DNA from: Amycolatopsis roodepoortensis
Lineage (GTDB): Bacteria > Actinomycetota > Actinomycetes > Mycobacteriales > Pseudonocardiaceae
Reading direction: 5' to 3'
Assembly: GCF_014873915.1 (NCBI RefSeq)
Contig: NZ_JADBEJ010000001.1
Span: 248,001-312,000 of the forward strand
DNA length: 64,000 bases
A program made the position numbers and the translations under genes. The notes under the pieces were generated by a model, which worked only from the letters and a program-made list of their open reading frames with translations, was not told the DNA's origin and ran no database searches. Shown here in pieces: positions 56,571-64,000 of the stretch; position 1 is the first letter of the stretch; each line of letters begins with the position of its first letter.

Positions 56571-57092
56571 GTGACGACAGTGATCGTGCTGAACGGCGGC
56601 TCCAGTTCGGGTAAATCGGGGATCGCCAGGTGTCTGCAAGCGGTATTGCCGGATCCCTGGCTCACCCTCGGCGTGGACACCCTGATCGACGCCATGCCGT
56701 CCACCGTGGACGACGGGATCGACTTCGCGGCGGACGGTGGGGTGAACGTCGGATCCGGTTTCCGGCGGATCGAGAACGCGTGGATGGCCGGTGTCGCGGC
56801 GATGGTGCGCGCGGGGGCCCGGGTCATCATCGACGACGCGTTCCTCGGTGGGGCCGCGTCGCAGCGGCGGTGGCGGGACGCGTTGAACGGACTCGACGTG
56901 CTGTGGGTCGGGGTCAGGTGTGACGGCGTCGTCGCCGCCGGGCGGGAGATGGCGCGGGGAGATCGGGTCACGGGGATGGCGGAGGCGCAGGCCGAAATCG
57001 TGCATCGGGGCGTGGTTTACGACCTTGAGGTGGACAGCGGGGTGAAGGAAGCTTTGGTTTGTGCGCGGGAGATCGCGGCTCGGGTCGGGTGA
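56571..57092 (+). CDS. Chloramphenicol 3-O-phosphotransferase homologue
   Basis: 173-aa P-loop kinase closely resembling CPT of Streptomyces venezuelae as I remember it: [24 protein letters not shown] with Walker A G9-K15-S16, catalytic-base Asp in TLGVD (D36), [11 protein letters not shown] and [25 protein letters not shown] phosphorylates the primary alcohol of chloramphenicol. GTG start with no strong ribosome-binding site. Followed 34 bp later by the inositol-phosphatase-like gene. Confidence 0.9.
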   Translation: MTTVIVLNGGSSSGKSGIARCLQAVLPDPWLTLGVDTLIDAMPSTVDDGIDFAADGGVNVGSGFRRIENAWMAGVAAMVRAGARVIIDDAFLGGAASQRRWRDALNGLDVLWVGVRCDGVVAAGREMARGDRVTGMAEAQAEIVHRGVVYDLEVDSGVKEALVCAREIAARVG

Positions 57093-57126
57093 TTTCGGTG
57101 GGTGGGCTGGAGACGGGTGGTGCCCT

Positions 57127-57936
57127 GTGGTCACGACGATGACGGCCGGTTCCGACGTGGAGGTGGCGATCCGGGCTGTGAACGCCGCGTGTGAGGTGAT
57201 CCGGCGTGCTTACGGTGGCGCGGTCGAGCGATTCGGAAAGTGCGGCGGAGATTTCGCCACCGGGGTGGATCTCGCCGCGGAGCGCGTGATCCGGAGGAGT
57301 TTGCGGGAAGCATGCCCTCGCGATGTGATCCTCGGTGAGGAATACGGGGCGGACGAGGGGGACGGGGCCCGGACCTGGCTGGTAGACCCGCTGTGCGGGA
57401 CGGTGAACTACGCGGCGCATACCCCACTGGTGGCGGTGAACATCGCACTGCGTATCGGGAACGACGTGACCGTGGCGGTGTCGGCGGACCCCTTGTCCGG
57501 TGAGGTGTTCTGGGCGGGCGACGGCTGGGCTGCCCTCCGCCGCGACAGCCGCGACGAGCCCCTGACGCCTGCGGCGGGCGATGGACTCGTGGATGTCAAT
57601 CTCGACCCGCCGTTCCCCAACGCGGCCTCCTTCCGCGCGGCCCGGATGCTGACGGACGACGCTTTCGCCGGCCGCTTCCGTCCGCGCGTCTTGTCCACGA
57701 CGCTGGCGTTGGCCTGGGTCGCCGCCGGACGGCGGGCCGCCTACGTCACCGATGGGCACTTGCGGGACAGCGTGCACTACACCAGTGGTATCGCTCTATG
57801 CCAAGCCGCCGGCTGTGTGGTGACCAACCTTGCCGGGCAAGCGGTCCATACCGGCATCCAAGGATTGGTCGCGGCCGCCGACCCGGCGACGCACCGAGAT
57901 TTGGTCGACGTCGTGTCACGTCACCGTGACGACTGA
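57127..57936 (+). CDS. Inositol-monophosphatase-like protein with changed metal ligands
   Basis: 269 aa (GTG 57127; ATG 57139 is an alternative). IMPase fold: DFATGVDLAAERVIRRSL, ILGEEYG (Glu pair present), and TWLVDPLCGTVNYAA where the DPLDGT Asp is Cys (C90). The usual PWDIAAG reads SVHYTSG (His217 for the Asp), so two metal ligands differ. Either inactive or with altered substrate. Probably co-transcribed with the phosphotransferase. The name is by fold only. Confidence 0.82.
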   Translation: MVTTMTAGSDVEVAIRAVNAACEVIRRAYGGAVERFGKCGGDFATGVDLAAERVIRRSLREACPRDVILGEEYGADEGDGARTWLVDPLCGTVNYAAHTPLVAVNIALRIGNDVTVAVSADPLSGEVFWAGDGWAALRRDSRDEPLTPAAGDGLVDVNLDPPFPNAASFRAARMLTDDAFAGRFRPRVLSTTLALAWVAAGRRAAYVTDGHLRDSVHYTSGIALCQAAGCVVTNLAGQAVHTGIQGLVAAADPATHRDLVDVVSRHRDD

Positions 57937-58223
57937 ACAAACCGGCCATGATCGAGGCGGGAGGGCGGTCGATCGAGTCGCCAGCCCTCTTATCTCGCTT
58001 ACGTGCGGCAGTTTCCGCTCAGGCGAACACTTTTCACATCGCTGCGCGGTATGCCGAGCCGGCTTGTGCGAACGAGACGCGCTGCCGGACTCTGCTGTCG
58101 CGCCGGACTTCGGACCGGACACCGGCGTAGGCGCGCGCGGGATCTGTACCGCGCACGCGTCCAAGACGCGTTGGTGCGCTACCCGTCGCGTGTCCGGGTA
58201 GTCGTGAGGCGTGTCCGTGTCGG
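57937..58223. other. Intergenic region without a recognised gene
   Basis: No credible coding sequence. A short GC-rich inverted repeat, gcgcacgcgtc-caa-gacgcgttggtgcgc (about 58155-58183), could end the HNH gene. Confidence 0.5.
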
Positions 58224-59405
58224 TTAGAAGGGTGGGGTGTCGTCGTCGGGTTGGGGTCGTGGGTCGTGGAGTGGTTCGGGTGTGGTGGTGTAGGTGTGGC
58301 CGGTGGGGGTGGTGATGGTCATGCCGCCGTTGCTGGTGGGGGTGGTGGTCCAGCCGGGTTCTTCTTTGAGGTGGTTGTGGATGGTGCAGGCGGCGTGGCA
58401 GTTGTGGTGGTCGGTGTTGCCGTGACGGGCCCAGGTGGTGATGTGGTCGATCTCGGAGAACTCCGCCGGCCGATGGCAGCCGGGGTGGGTGCATTCCCGG
58501 TCGCGGGCTTTGATCAACCTGGCCAGTGACGCCGGGGACCGGTAAGTACCGGGACTGGCTTCGAGGAGTTGCCCGGTGAACGGGTCGGTGATCAACCGCG
58601 ACCATGTCGAGTCCGGGTCGGCGGCGATCTCGCGCACGAGCCACCCGGGAACCGGTCCGTAGCCGGCGAGAGTCGCGGGATCTTCCCGGGCGCCGATCAG
58701 GGTCAGCAAGTCGACATAGACATGGACATGCGCCCGCGGCGTCCCATGGCCATCCTCAGCCAGCAACCGCTCGGCGAAGATGTCCGCCCGGTGCTGATCC
58801 AACGTCCGGGACTGGTCGGTCCGGCGGCGTTTCTTCGCCGCCTGGCTCAGTGACGCGTAAATCGAACTCGCCACCTCGGCCGGGAGCCAGCCCGACAGCT
58901 TCGACATGGTCTCGTCCTCGTGCTCCAACGCCACATGCCGCAACGCACGCTTCTTCACGGCGCGGTCCCGGTAGCCGTCCGGGTCGAACTTCTGCACCGC
59001 GTGATCCACCGATCTCCGGATCGCGGCCGGGTCACGCCCGGCCAGACGTGTGGCCATCCACGCGTCCACCTGGGCGGCGACCTCATCCGACACCTCCCGG
59101 GTCAGCTGGGACACCTTCGACGCCTTGAACAGATCGATATCACCGTTCTCCAACGCCGCCAACGTATTCGGCAACCGCGACACCAACGCACACGACGTCT
59201 CCACCAACAGGAACGCCTGATTACGAGAGACCGAGAAGACCAGCGCGACCTCCTCGGTCACCGATCTTCGCGAACCACCCACCCCAGCGAAACCCGCTAT
59301 CGAACGCACCTGCCGCCCCTGCGCACGACGAAGCACAACCTCCTCATCAAACGCGGCATCAAGAAGACGAGCAGCTTTCGGATTAAAAGCAAAAGAAGTG
59401 GTCAT
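58224..59405 (-). CDS. DUF222/13E12-type protein with HNH endonuclease domain
   Basis: 393 aa. DUF222 domain over about residues 20-290 (FSVSRNQAFLLVETSCALVSRLP; VDAWMATRLAGRDPAAIRRSVDHAV). C-terminal HNH nuclease with Zn-type cysteines and His: ECTHPGCHRP, EIDHITTWARHGNTDHHNC, CTIHNHLK. Such 13E12-family genes are multi-copy in actinobacteria and of unclear function. ATG 59405 lies 7 nt after TATGAT, suggesting a leaderless mRNA; ATG 59417 is the alternative. Confidence 0.93.
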   Translation of the reverse strand: MTTSFAFNPKAARLLDAAFDEEVVLRRAQGRQVRSIAGFAGVGGSRRSVTEEVALVFSVSRNQAFLLVETSCALVSRLPNTLAALENGDIDLFKASKVSQLTREVSDEVAAQVDAWMATRLAGRDPAAIRRSVDHAVQKFDPDGYRDRAVKKRALRHVALEHEDETMSKLSGWLPAEVASSIYASLSQAAKKRRRTDQSRTLDQHRADIFAERLLAEDGHGTPRAHVHVYVDLLTLIGAREDPATLAGYGPVPGWLVREIAADPDSTWSRLITDPFTGQLLEASPGTYRSPASLARLIKARDRECTHPGCHRPAEFSEIDHITTWARHGNTDHHNCHAACTIHNHLKEEPGWTTTPTSNGGMTITTPTGHTYTTTPEPLHDPRPQPDDDTPPF

Positions 59406-59701
59406 GACCAAGATCATACTCGAACACCAGTTCGACCGCCACTGGATCGATAGGTTCGAGGAAAGTGTCCGAGATTAGGTTTGCGGCCACCGATGAGAAG
59501 CTGCAAAGGGGCAGATGGACAGGTCGGCCTGACTTGGCAATCAGTGGCGACGCATTCCGAACCACCTGAAAAGCACAGACTTCGGATCGGCTCACCCCGT
59601 TGCTGTGCTGCTTCGCGAGAAGACCGTGTGCAACAAAGAGACCTAATCCCGCGTTCCCTCATACAGAACTGCGCATCCCTCGACAAAGCAAAGGCGGGAA
59701 G
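59406..59701. other. Intergenic region without a recognised gene
   Basis: About 295 bp, lower in GC than the surroundings; contains the promoter of the HNH gene. Nothing else seen. Confidence 0.5.
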
Positions 59702-60661
59702 TCACCCCACCACAGGAACAGCCTCCGAAACAGCCCGCACGAGTTCCTCGACCCCCCGCCCCCACCGGGACACGATGACGAGATCCCGACTCGGGTCGAC
59801 CCACAACATGTGCTGATCGGCATTACCACGTGCGGCACGACCGGTCGACGGCGTGGACGGGAACGGGTTGAGCCACCAGAGATAGCCGTAGTCCGGCTTC
59901 AGCGGACAGGGCGTCCAACTGCGCTCGATCCAGCTTTCGCTGAGCAATCCGTCGCGGGGACAGAGCAGGGCGAGATCGGCGGCGGAGATCCACAGCCCGC
60001 CTCCCCAATGGGCACCACCGCTGACCACCGGCACGGTCTCGTCGCCGATGGTGGTCAGCGAGTTCCGGTAGCCGTGCCAGGACCACGTATCGGACGCGCC
60101 GAGCGGGCCGAGGACGTGTTCGTCCAGCACCGAAGGCAAGGAACGTGCGAAAAGATGCGTGAGGGCCAGGCAAAGGAGGTTGACGCGAACGTCGTTGTAC
60201 TCCCAGGCCGAGCCCGGCGTGCCGTCGCGGCGAGGGCCGTCCAGCCACGACGGTTTGCCCCAGAGGTACCCGTTCCATTCGCTGGTCTGCTGCAGCAGGT
60301 GATGCCAGGTGACCGAGGTCCCGGCCAGCTCCGGCAGGTCGACAGTGTCCGCCACAGGCCGGTGCGGGTCGGGGAGCAGGCCCTGATCGAACGCGACCCC
60401 GGCGACGATCGACACGACACTCTTCGTGACGCTGAAGGCCATTTCCGGCGTCTCGGGGTCACCCCACGCGGCGATGCGCTCGCCGCGGTGAAGGATCACC
60501 CCGCTGGCTCCGGACGCCGGCAGCAGCGGCCCCAGCACCTCACGATGCGAACGTTCCTTCACCTGGCTCGCCAGATACGCGTTCATGTCGCCGATCCCCG
60601 GCGTGACGCGCTCGGCCTGCGCCGCCGCGGCGGCGTGGACAGCGGGCAGATCCAGTGCCAT
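59702..60661 (-). CDS. Class-C beta-lactamase-fold serine hydrolase
   Basis: 319 aa with SxxK in AFSVTKSVVSIVAG, a YND motif in AWEYNDVRVNLL (class-C Tyr) and HWGGG late in the sequence. No signal peptide, so probably cytosolic or exported otherwise; acts more like an esterase/DD-peptidase relative than a lactamase. It starts 9 bp after the end of eccC in the same direction, so it is likely in the ESX operon. Confidence 0.88.
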   Translation of the reverse strand: MALDLPAVHAAAAAQAERVTPGIGDMNAYLASQVKERSHREVLGPLLPASGASGVILHRGERIAAWGDPETPEMAFSVTKSVVSIVAGVAFDQGLLPDPHRPVADTVDLPELAGTSVTWHHLLQQTSEWNGYLWGKPSWLDGPRRDGTPGSAWEYNDVRVNLLCLALTHLFARSLPSVLDEHVLGPLGASDTWSWHGYRNSLTTIGDETVPVVSGGAHWGGGLWISAADLALLCPRDGLLSESWIERSWTPCPLKPDYGYLWWLNPFPSTPSTGRAARGNADQHMLWVDPSRDLVIVSRWGRGVEELVRAVSEAVPVVG

Positions 60662-60670
60662 GACCCGAGA

Positions 60671-63600
60671 TTAGTCCTCCACGGGCTTCGTCCAAGCCAC
60701 CTGCACCAGCCCCGTCCCATGCCGCCGCGACACCAGCACACCCCGCCCCGCGGGCTGAGGCCCGGGCTTCACCTCCCCGAGCAGCGCCCCTTCGTCCCGC
60801 GACCCGGACATCACGAGACCGGGGGAGCCCAGCTCCCGGATCCGTTGCAGCACAGGCTCGAACAGCGAACGCCCGGCACCGCCGCTGCCGCGCGCGATGA
60901 CGAGGTGGAGCCCGATGTCCCGCGCCTGCGGCAGGAATTCCAGCAGCGGCTGCAACGGATTGCGGCCAACGGTGGCGACCATTTCGTAGTCGTCGACGAG
61001 GACGAACAGTTCCGGCCCCCGCCACCAAGACCGGTTCCGCAGCTGGTCCGGCGTGACGTCCGCGCCGGGGAGCCGGTTCCGCATGGCCTGCTGACATTGG
61101 TCGATCAGCCCGGTCAGCACGGTTTCGGAGCCCGCGTAGCCGAGCAGATGCGAATCCGGCACCGCGCCCAGCATCCCTCGCCGATAATCGGCGACGACGA
61201 TCGCGGCCTCTTCCGCCGAGTACTTCGACACGATGCCTTGCGCGATCGCGCGCAGCAGCGAGCTCTTGCCCGACTCCACGTCACCGAAGGCCAGGAAGTG
61301 CGGTTCGGTGGCGAAATCGAGATACACCGGCCGCAGGTTCGATTCCGCGATGCCGAGCGTGATCTGCTTGCGCGGCCCGGCTTCCAACGAGTCCAGCGGG
61401 ACCTCGGGAGGCAGCAGCCGGACCTGCGGCGCCGCCGCACCCTTCCACGCCGCCGAAATCCGGCGGTTCAGGTCCAGGCCACCGGCGCCGATGGTGTCCG
61501 GGCGCTGGTCCGAGTCGATCCGCGGCAGCGCCGCGAGAAAGTGGAGCTTGTCCGCCGTCAGCCCTCGGCCCGGCCTGTCCGCGGGGACGTTCTGCGCGAT
61601 CTTGCGGTCGATCAGCGAGTCCGCCGGTTCACCGAGCCGCAGTTCGAACTTCGTGCCGATGGCGTCGCGCAACGTCGCCCGCATGCCCATCCATTGGTTG
61701 ATCGAGACGACGACGTGGATGCCGAAACCGAGCCCGCGCGAGGCAAGGCTGGTGATCTGTTCCTCCAGCTGCTCGTATTCCTGGCGGATCGTGGTCCAGT
61801 TGTCCACGAACAGGAAGACGTCGCCGAACTCGCGGCCTTCCGTGCTCTCCCGGAATTCCGAACGTCGCTGGCGGAACGTCGTGATCGATTCGATCCCGTT
61901 GGCGGAGAAGAACTCCTCGCGCTGTTCGAGCAGCGTCGTCAGTTCCGCCACCACCCGGCGGCAGCGCTGGGCGTCGCGCCGGGTCGCGTAGCCGGACACG
62001 TGGGGCAGCCCGGCGATCGGCGCCAGCGCGCCACCACCCATGTCCAGCACGAACAGCTGGACCTCTTCCGGCGTATGGGTGAGCGCGAGCATCGCGGCGA
62101 TGTCCCGCATCAGGGTGCTCTTGCCGCTCTGCGGCGCCCCGACGATCAGCGCGTGCCCGGCGGCACCGGAGAAATCGGCCCACAACATGTCGCGCCGTTG
62201 TTCGAAGGGCTTGTCCACCAGCGCGACCGGGATCATCAGCTTGCCGTTCCCGCCCCAGCCGAGCGGGCACAGGCCGCGTTCGGGGTCTTCACCGAGCGGC
62301 GGCAGCAGCTGGTCCAGGGTGGGCGGTTCGGCGAGCGGCGGAAGCCAGATCTGGTGCGCTTCCGGGCCTTTGCCTTCGATCCGCGAGATCATCGCGCCGA
62401 TGATCGTCTCGCCGGTGCCCTTCTCGACCGGTTCCTCGGCTTCGACGGTCACCGGGATCTCCACCGGCGCCAGCGTGAACGGCATCAGCCCGAGACTCTG
62501 CCCGTCCTTGCGCACGATCTTGCTGCGCGGCGGCAGTTCCCCCGAGACGTACGCGGCCTTGAGCCGGATGAGGGTGTCGTTGTCGGACTTCAGATACGCC
62601 GAACCCGGCACCGGCGGCAGCTGGTAGGCGTCGGCGACACCGAGCACCGCACGGCTTTCCGACGCGGAGAACGTCCGCAGGCCGATCCGGTAGGACAGGT
62701 GCGAATCCAGCCCGCGCAGCCGTCCTTCCTCCAGCCGCTGCGAAGCCAGCAGCAGGTGGATCCCGAGGCTCCGGCCCAGCCGCCCGATCGCGACGAACAG
62801 GTCGATGAACTCCGGCCGCGAGGACAACAGCTCGCTGAATTCGTCGATGATCACCAGCAGCGACGGCAACGGCCGCAGGTTGGCGCCCGATTCCCTGGCC
62901 TTTTCGTAGTCCCGCACCGACGCGTAGTTCCCGGCCGCGTGCAGGAGTTCCTGACGTCGCAGCAGTTCGCCGTTCAGCGCGTCCGCCATGCGGTCGACCA
63001 GCGCGAGATCGTCGGACAGATTGGTGATGACGGCACAGGTGTGCGGTAGCCCGGTCATCCCGGCGAATGTCGCGCCACCCTTGAAGTCGATCAGCGCGAG
63101 GTTCAGCTTTTCCGACGAATGGGTGACGGCGAGCGCGGTGACCAGCGTCCGCAACAGCTCGCTCTTGCCGGATCCGGTCGCGCCGATGACCAGCCCGTGC
63201 GGCCCCATCCCGCCTTCGGCCGATTCCTTCAGGTCGAGTTCGACCGGCCTGCCCTCGGGGTTCACGCCCAGCGGGATGCGCAGCCGGTCCCGCGCGGATC
63301 GCGGTGCCCAGGTGACCTCGGTATCGGTGTCGCGCGGATCGCCGATGCCCAGCAGCCCGGCCAGCCCGAACGTCGCCGACATCGGCGCCTCGCTGACCAC
63401 CGCCGCGCCCTGGAACAGCGGCGTCAGCATGCGGGACAGCGCCTCGGCGGCCCCGCGGTCCAAGGTGTCCGGCTTGCCGAGGAAGCCGAGCCGTTGCTCG
63501 GTCCCGTCGCCGACGACCATCCCGAGCTGCTCCGGGCTCATGTGCAGGCTCAGCAGCCGTTCCGACGAGACCGCCCGTGGCTGCTCCGTGCCGATCTCGA

Positions 63601-64000
63601 TCACGGTGACACCGAGCTTGCCCTCTTCGGCGACGAGCCGCGTGTCGCCGTGGGTGTGCCCGCCGTCCACGATCACGACGATATGCGGCAGGTCCAGCCG
63701 GGCGTCCGGCCGCCGGGTGAACGCGGGCCGGTCGCCGAGGTCGGGGCCGAGGAGTTCGGCGAGCTTCCCGGCACCGGAGTCGACCAGCCGCCGCGGGCCG
63801 GCGGCGTCGGCGGCGGTGGAGGCGACGTGCGGCAGCCACTTCGCCCATTCCCAGTCGTGCAGCCGATCGTCCTTGACGCACAACGCGATCCGCAGGTCGC
63901 CGGGCGCGTGGAAGGTGGCGAGCTGGGTCAGCAGCGCACGCGCGGTCCCGAGCGTGTCCGGGCGCCGGCCGGACAGACTGACCTGCGCGAACGACCGGAG
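60671..64000 (-). CDS. eccC: Type VII secretion motor ATPase EccC (N-terminus outside window)
   Basis: At least 1109 residues of the FtsK/SpoIIIE-like ESX motor; frame is still open at the right edge. Three ATPase domains are visible: P-loops VIGATGSGKSELL (about 63160-63190), VGAPQSGKSTLMRD (about 62120-62145) and FGDVESGKSSLLRA (about 61262-61290), with Walker B-like LLVIIDEFSEL in the first. It drives WXG100 pairs through the membrane channel. The serine hydrolase gene follows. No EccB, EccD or EccE gene is in the window, but may lie beyond the edge. Confidence 0.95.
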   Translation of the reverse strand, partial: LRSFAQVSLSGRRPDTLGTARALLTQLATFHAPGDLRIALCVKDDRLHDWEWAKWLPHVASTAADAAGPRRLVDSGAGKLAELLGPDLGDRPAFTRRPDARLDLPHIVVIVDGGHTHGDTRLVAEEGKLGVTVIEIGTEQPRAVSSERLLSLHMSPEQLGMVVGDGTEQRLGFLGKPDTLDRGAAEALSRMLTPLFQGAAVVSEAPMSATFGLAGLLGIGDPRDTDTEVTWAPRSARDRLRIPLGVNPEGRPVELDLKESAEGGMGPHGLVIGATGSGKSELLRTLVTALAVTHSSEKLNLALIDFKGGATFAGMTGLPHTCAVITNLSDDLALVDRMADALNGELLRRQELLHAAGNYASVRDYEKARESGANLRPLPSLLVIIDEFSELLSSRPEFIDLFVAIGRLGRSLGIHLLLASQRLEEGRLRGLDSHLSYRIGLRTFSASESRAVLGVADAYQLPPVPGSAYLKSDNDTLIRLKAAYVSGELPPRSKIVRKDGQSLGLMPFTLAPVEIPVTVEAEEPVEKGTGETIIGAMISRIEGKGPEAHQIWLPPLAEPPTLDQLLPPLGEDPERGLCPLGWGGNGKLMIPVALVDKPFEQRRDMLWADFSGAAGHALIVGAPQSGKSTLMRDIAAMLALTHTPEEVQLFVLDMGGGALAPIAGLPHVSGYATRRDAQRCRRVVAELTTLLEQREEFFSANGIESITTFRQRRSEFRESTEGREFGDVFLFVDNWTTIRQEYEQLEEQITSLASRGLGFGIHVVVSINQWMGMRATLRDAIGTKFELRLGEPADSLIDRKIAQNVPADRPGRGLTADKLHFLAALPRIDSDQRPDTIGAGGLDLNRRISAAWKGAAAPQVRLLPPEVPLDSLEAGPRKQITLGIAESNLRPVYLDFATEPHFLAFGDVESGKSSLLRAIAQGIVSKYSAEEAAIVVADYRRGMLGAVPDSHLLGYAGSETVLTGLIDQCQQAMRNRLPGADVTPDQLRNRSWWRGPELFVLVDDYEMVATVGRNPLQPLLEFLPQARDIGLHLVIARGSGGAGRSLFEPVLQRIRELGSPGLVMSGSRDEGALLGEVKPGPQPAGRGVLVSRRHGTGLVQVAWTKPVED

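Noticed and set aside
57948-58227. Short frames after the IMPase-like gene
   Set aside because: No ribosome-binding site, atypical codon use, overlapping frames; treated as non-coding.
58224-59405. HNH gene as intron homing endonuclease or mobile element
   Set aside because: DUF222/HNH genes are common as stand-alone genes; no intron, inverted repeats or target duplication seen.
59600-63049. 1149-aa open frame on the plus strand across eccC
   Set aside because: It is antisense to the clear three-P-loop EccC gene; Arg/Gln/Asp-rich without domains, as expected from the complement of a GC-rich gene.

Overview
The window is high-GC DNA (by eye about 70%) from a filamentous actinomycete, most likely Amycolatopsis or a close Pseudonocardiaceae relative. 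Evidence: many GTG/TTG starts, G/C-ending codons, an actinobacterial bcc-aa3 respiratory cluster, PimB', NrtR-nadABC, and a type VII secretion (ESX) locus. From memory, gene order matches two separate blocks of the Mycobacterium tuberculosis genome: Rv2210c-Rv2185c (ilvE, cobT, DUF3043, erpA, adoK, asnB, ctaC/ctaF, trpD, ctaE, qcrCAB, exonuclease, NlpC/P60, pimB', SRPBCC) and Rv1568-Rv1596 (bioA, bioD, bioB, bsaP, DUF2567, Nudix, nadABC). No tRNA, rRNA, CRISPR array, insertion sequence or origin was recognised.

Layout. 0-7 kb: end of ilvE, cobT, an IspD/TarI-like cytidylyltransferase, a GntR regulator overlapping purC, an aldo/keto reductase and a DUF3043 protein. 7-13 kb: erpA, adoK, an alpha/beta hydrolase, asnB, ctaC-ctaF. 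13-17 kb: an accessory insert (EamA exporter, two GlxA-type regulators, cupin) ending in an inverted array of 21-bp repeats. 17-23 kb: trpD, a degenerate receiver protein, ctaE-qcrC-qcrA-qcrB. 23-31 kb: stand-alone RAM domain, DnaQ/UvrC-like nuclease, NYN protein, NlpC/P60 wall hydrolase, pimB', a uridine-kinase-like protein that lacks the P-loop lysine, SRPBCC protein.

31-41 kb is an unusual biotin region: cytochrome P450, bioA, two tandem SulP transporter-carbonic anhydrase fusions, bioD, bioB, bsaP. bioF is absent and the bicarbonate genes sit directly before bioD, whose enzyme consumes CO2. 41-48 kb: DUF2567, M48 peptidase, a cluster of decayed palindromes, LON-domain protein, NrtR and nadABC, with a palindrome shared by the nrtR and nadA promoters.

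48-64 kb is a type VII secretion region. A mycosin-like protein has lost its catalytic Asp and His. It faces a cassette of two WXG100-type proteins, a 134-aa protein, a PPE-like Gly/Ala-rich protein, a DUF1023 alpha/beta hydrolase and a small partner. Four cassette proteins carry YxxxD/E motifs typical of ESX substrates. Further on lie an unknown membrane protein, a lipoprotein, a trypsin-like protease, a chloramphenicol-phosphotransferase homologue with a divergent inositol-phosphatase-like protein, a DUF222/HNH protein, a serine hydrolase, and the EccC motor ATPase running off the right edge.

Palindromic repeats run through the window. One family has the core GTGAAGGCCCCCTTC; another has CTCGTGAG arms. 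They lie in gaps after genes, and in three cases a gene's stop codon is inside the palindrome.
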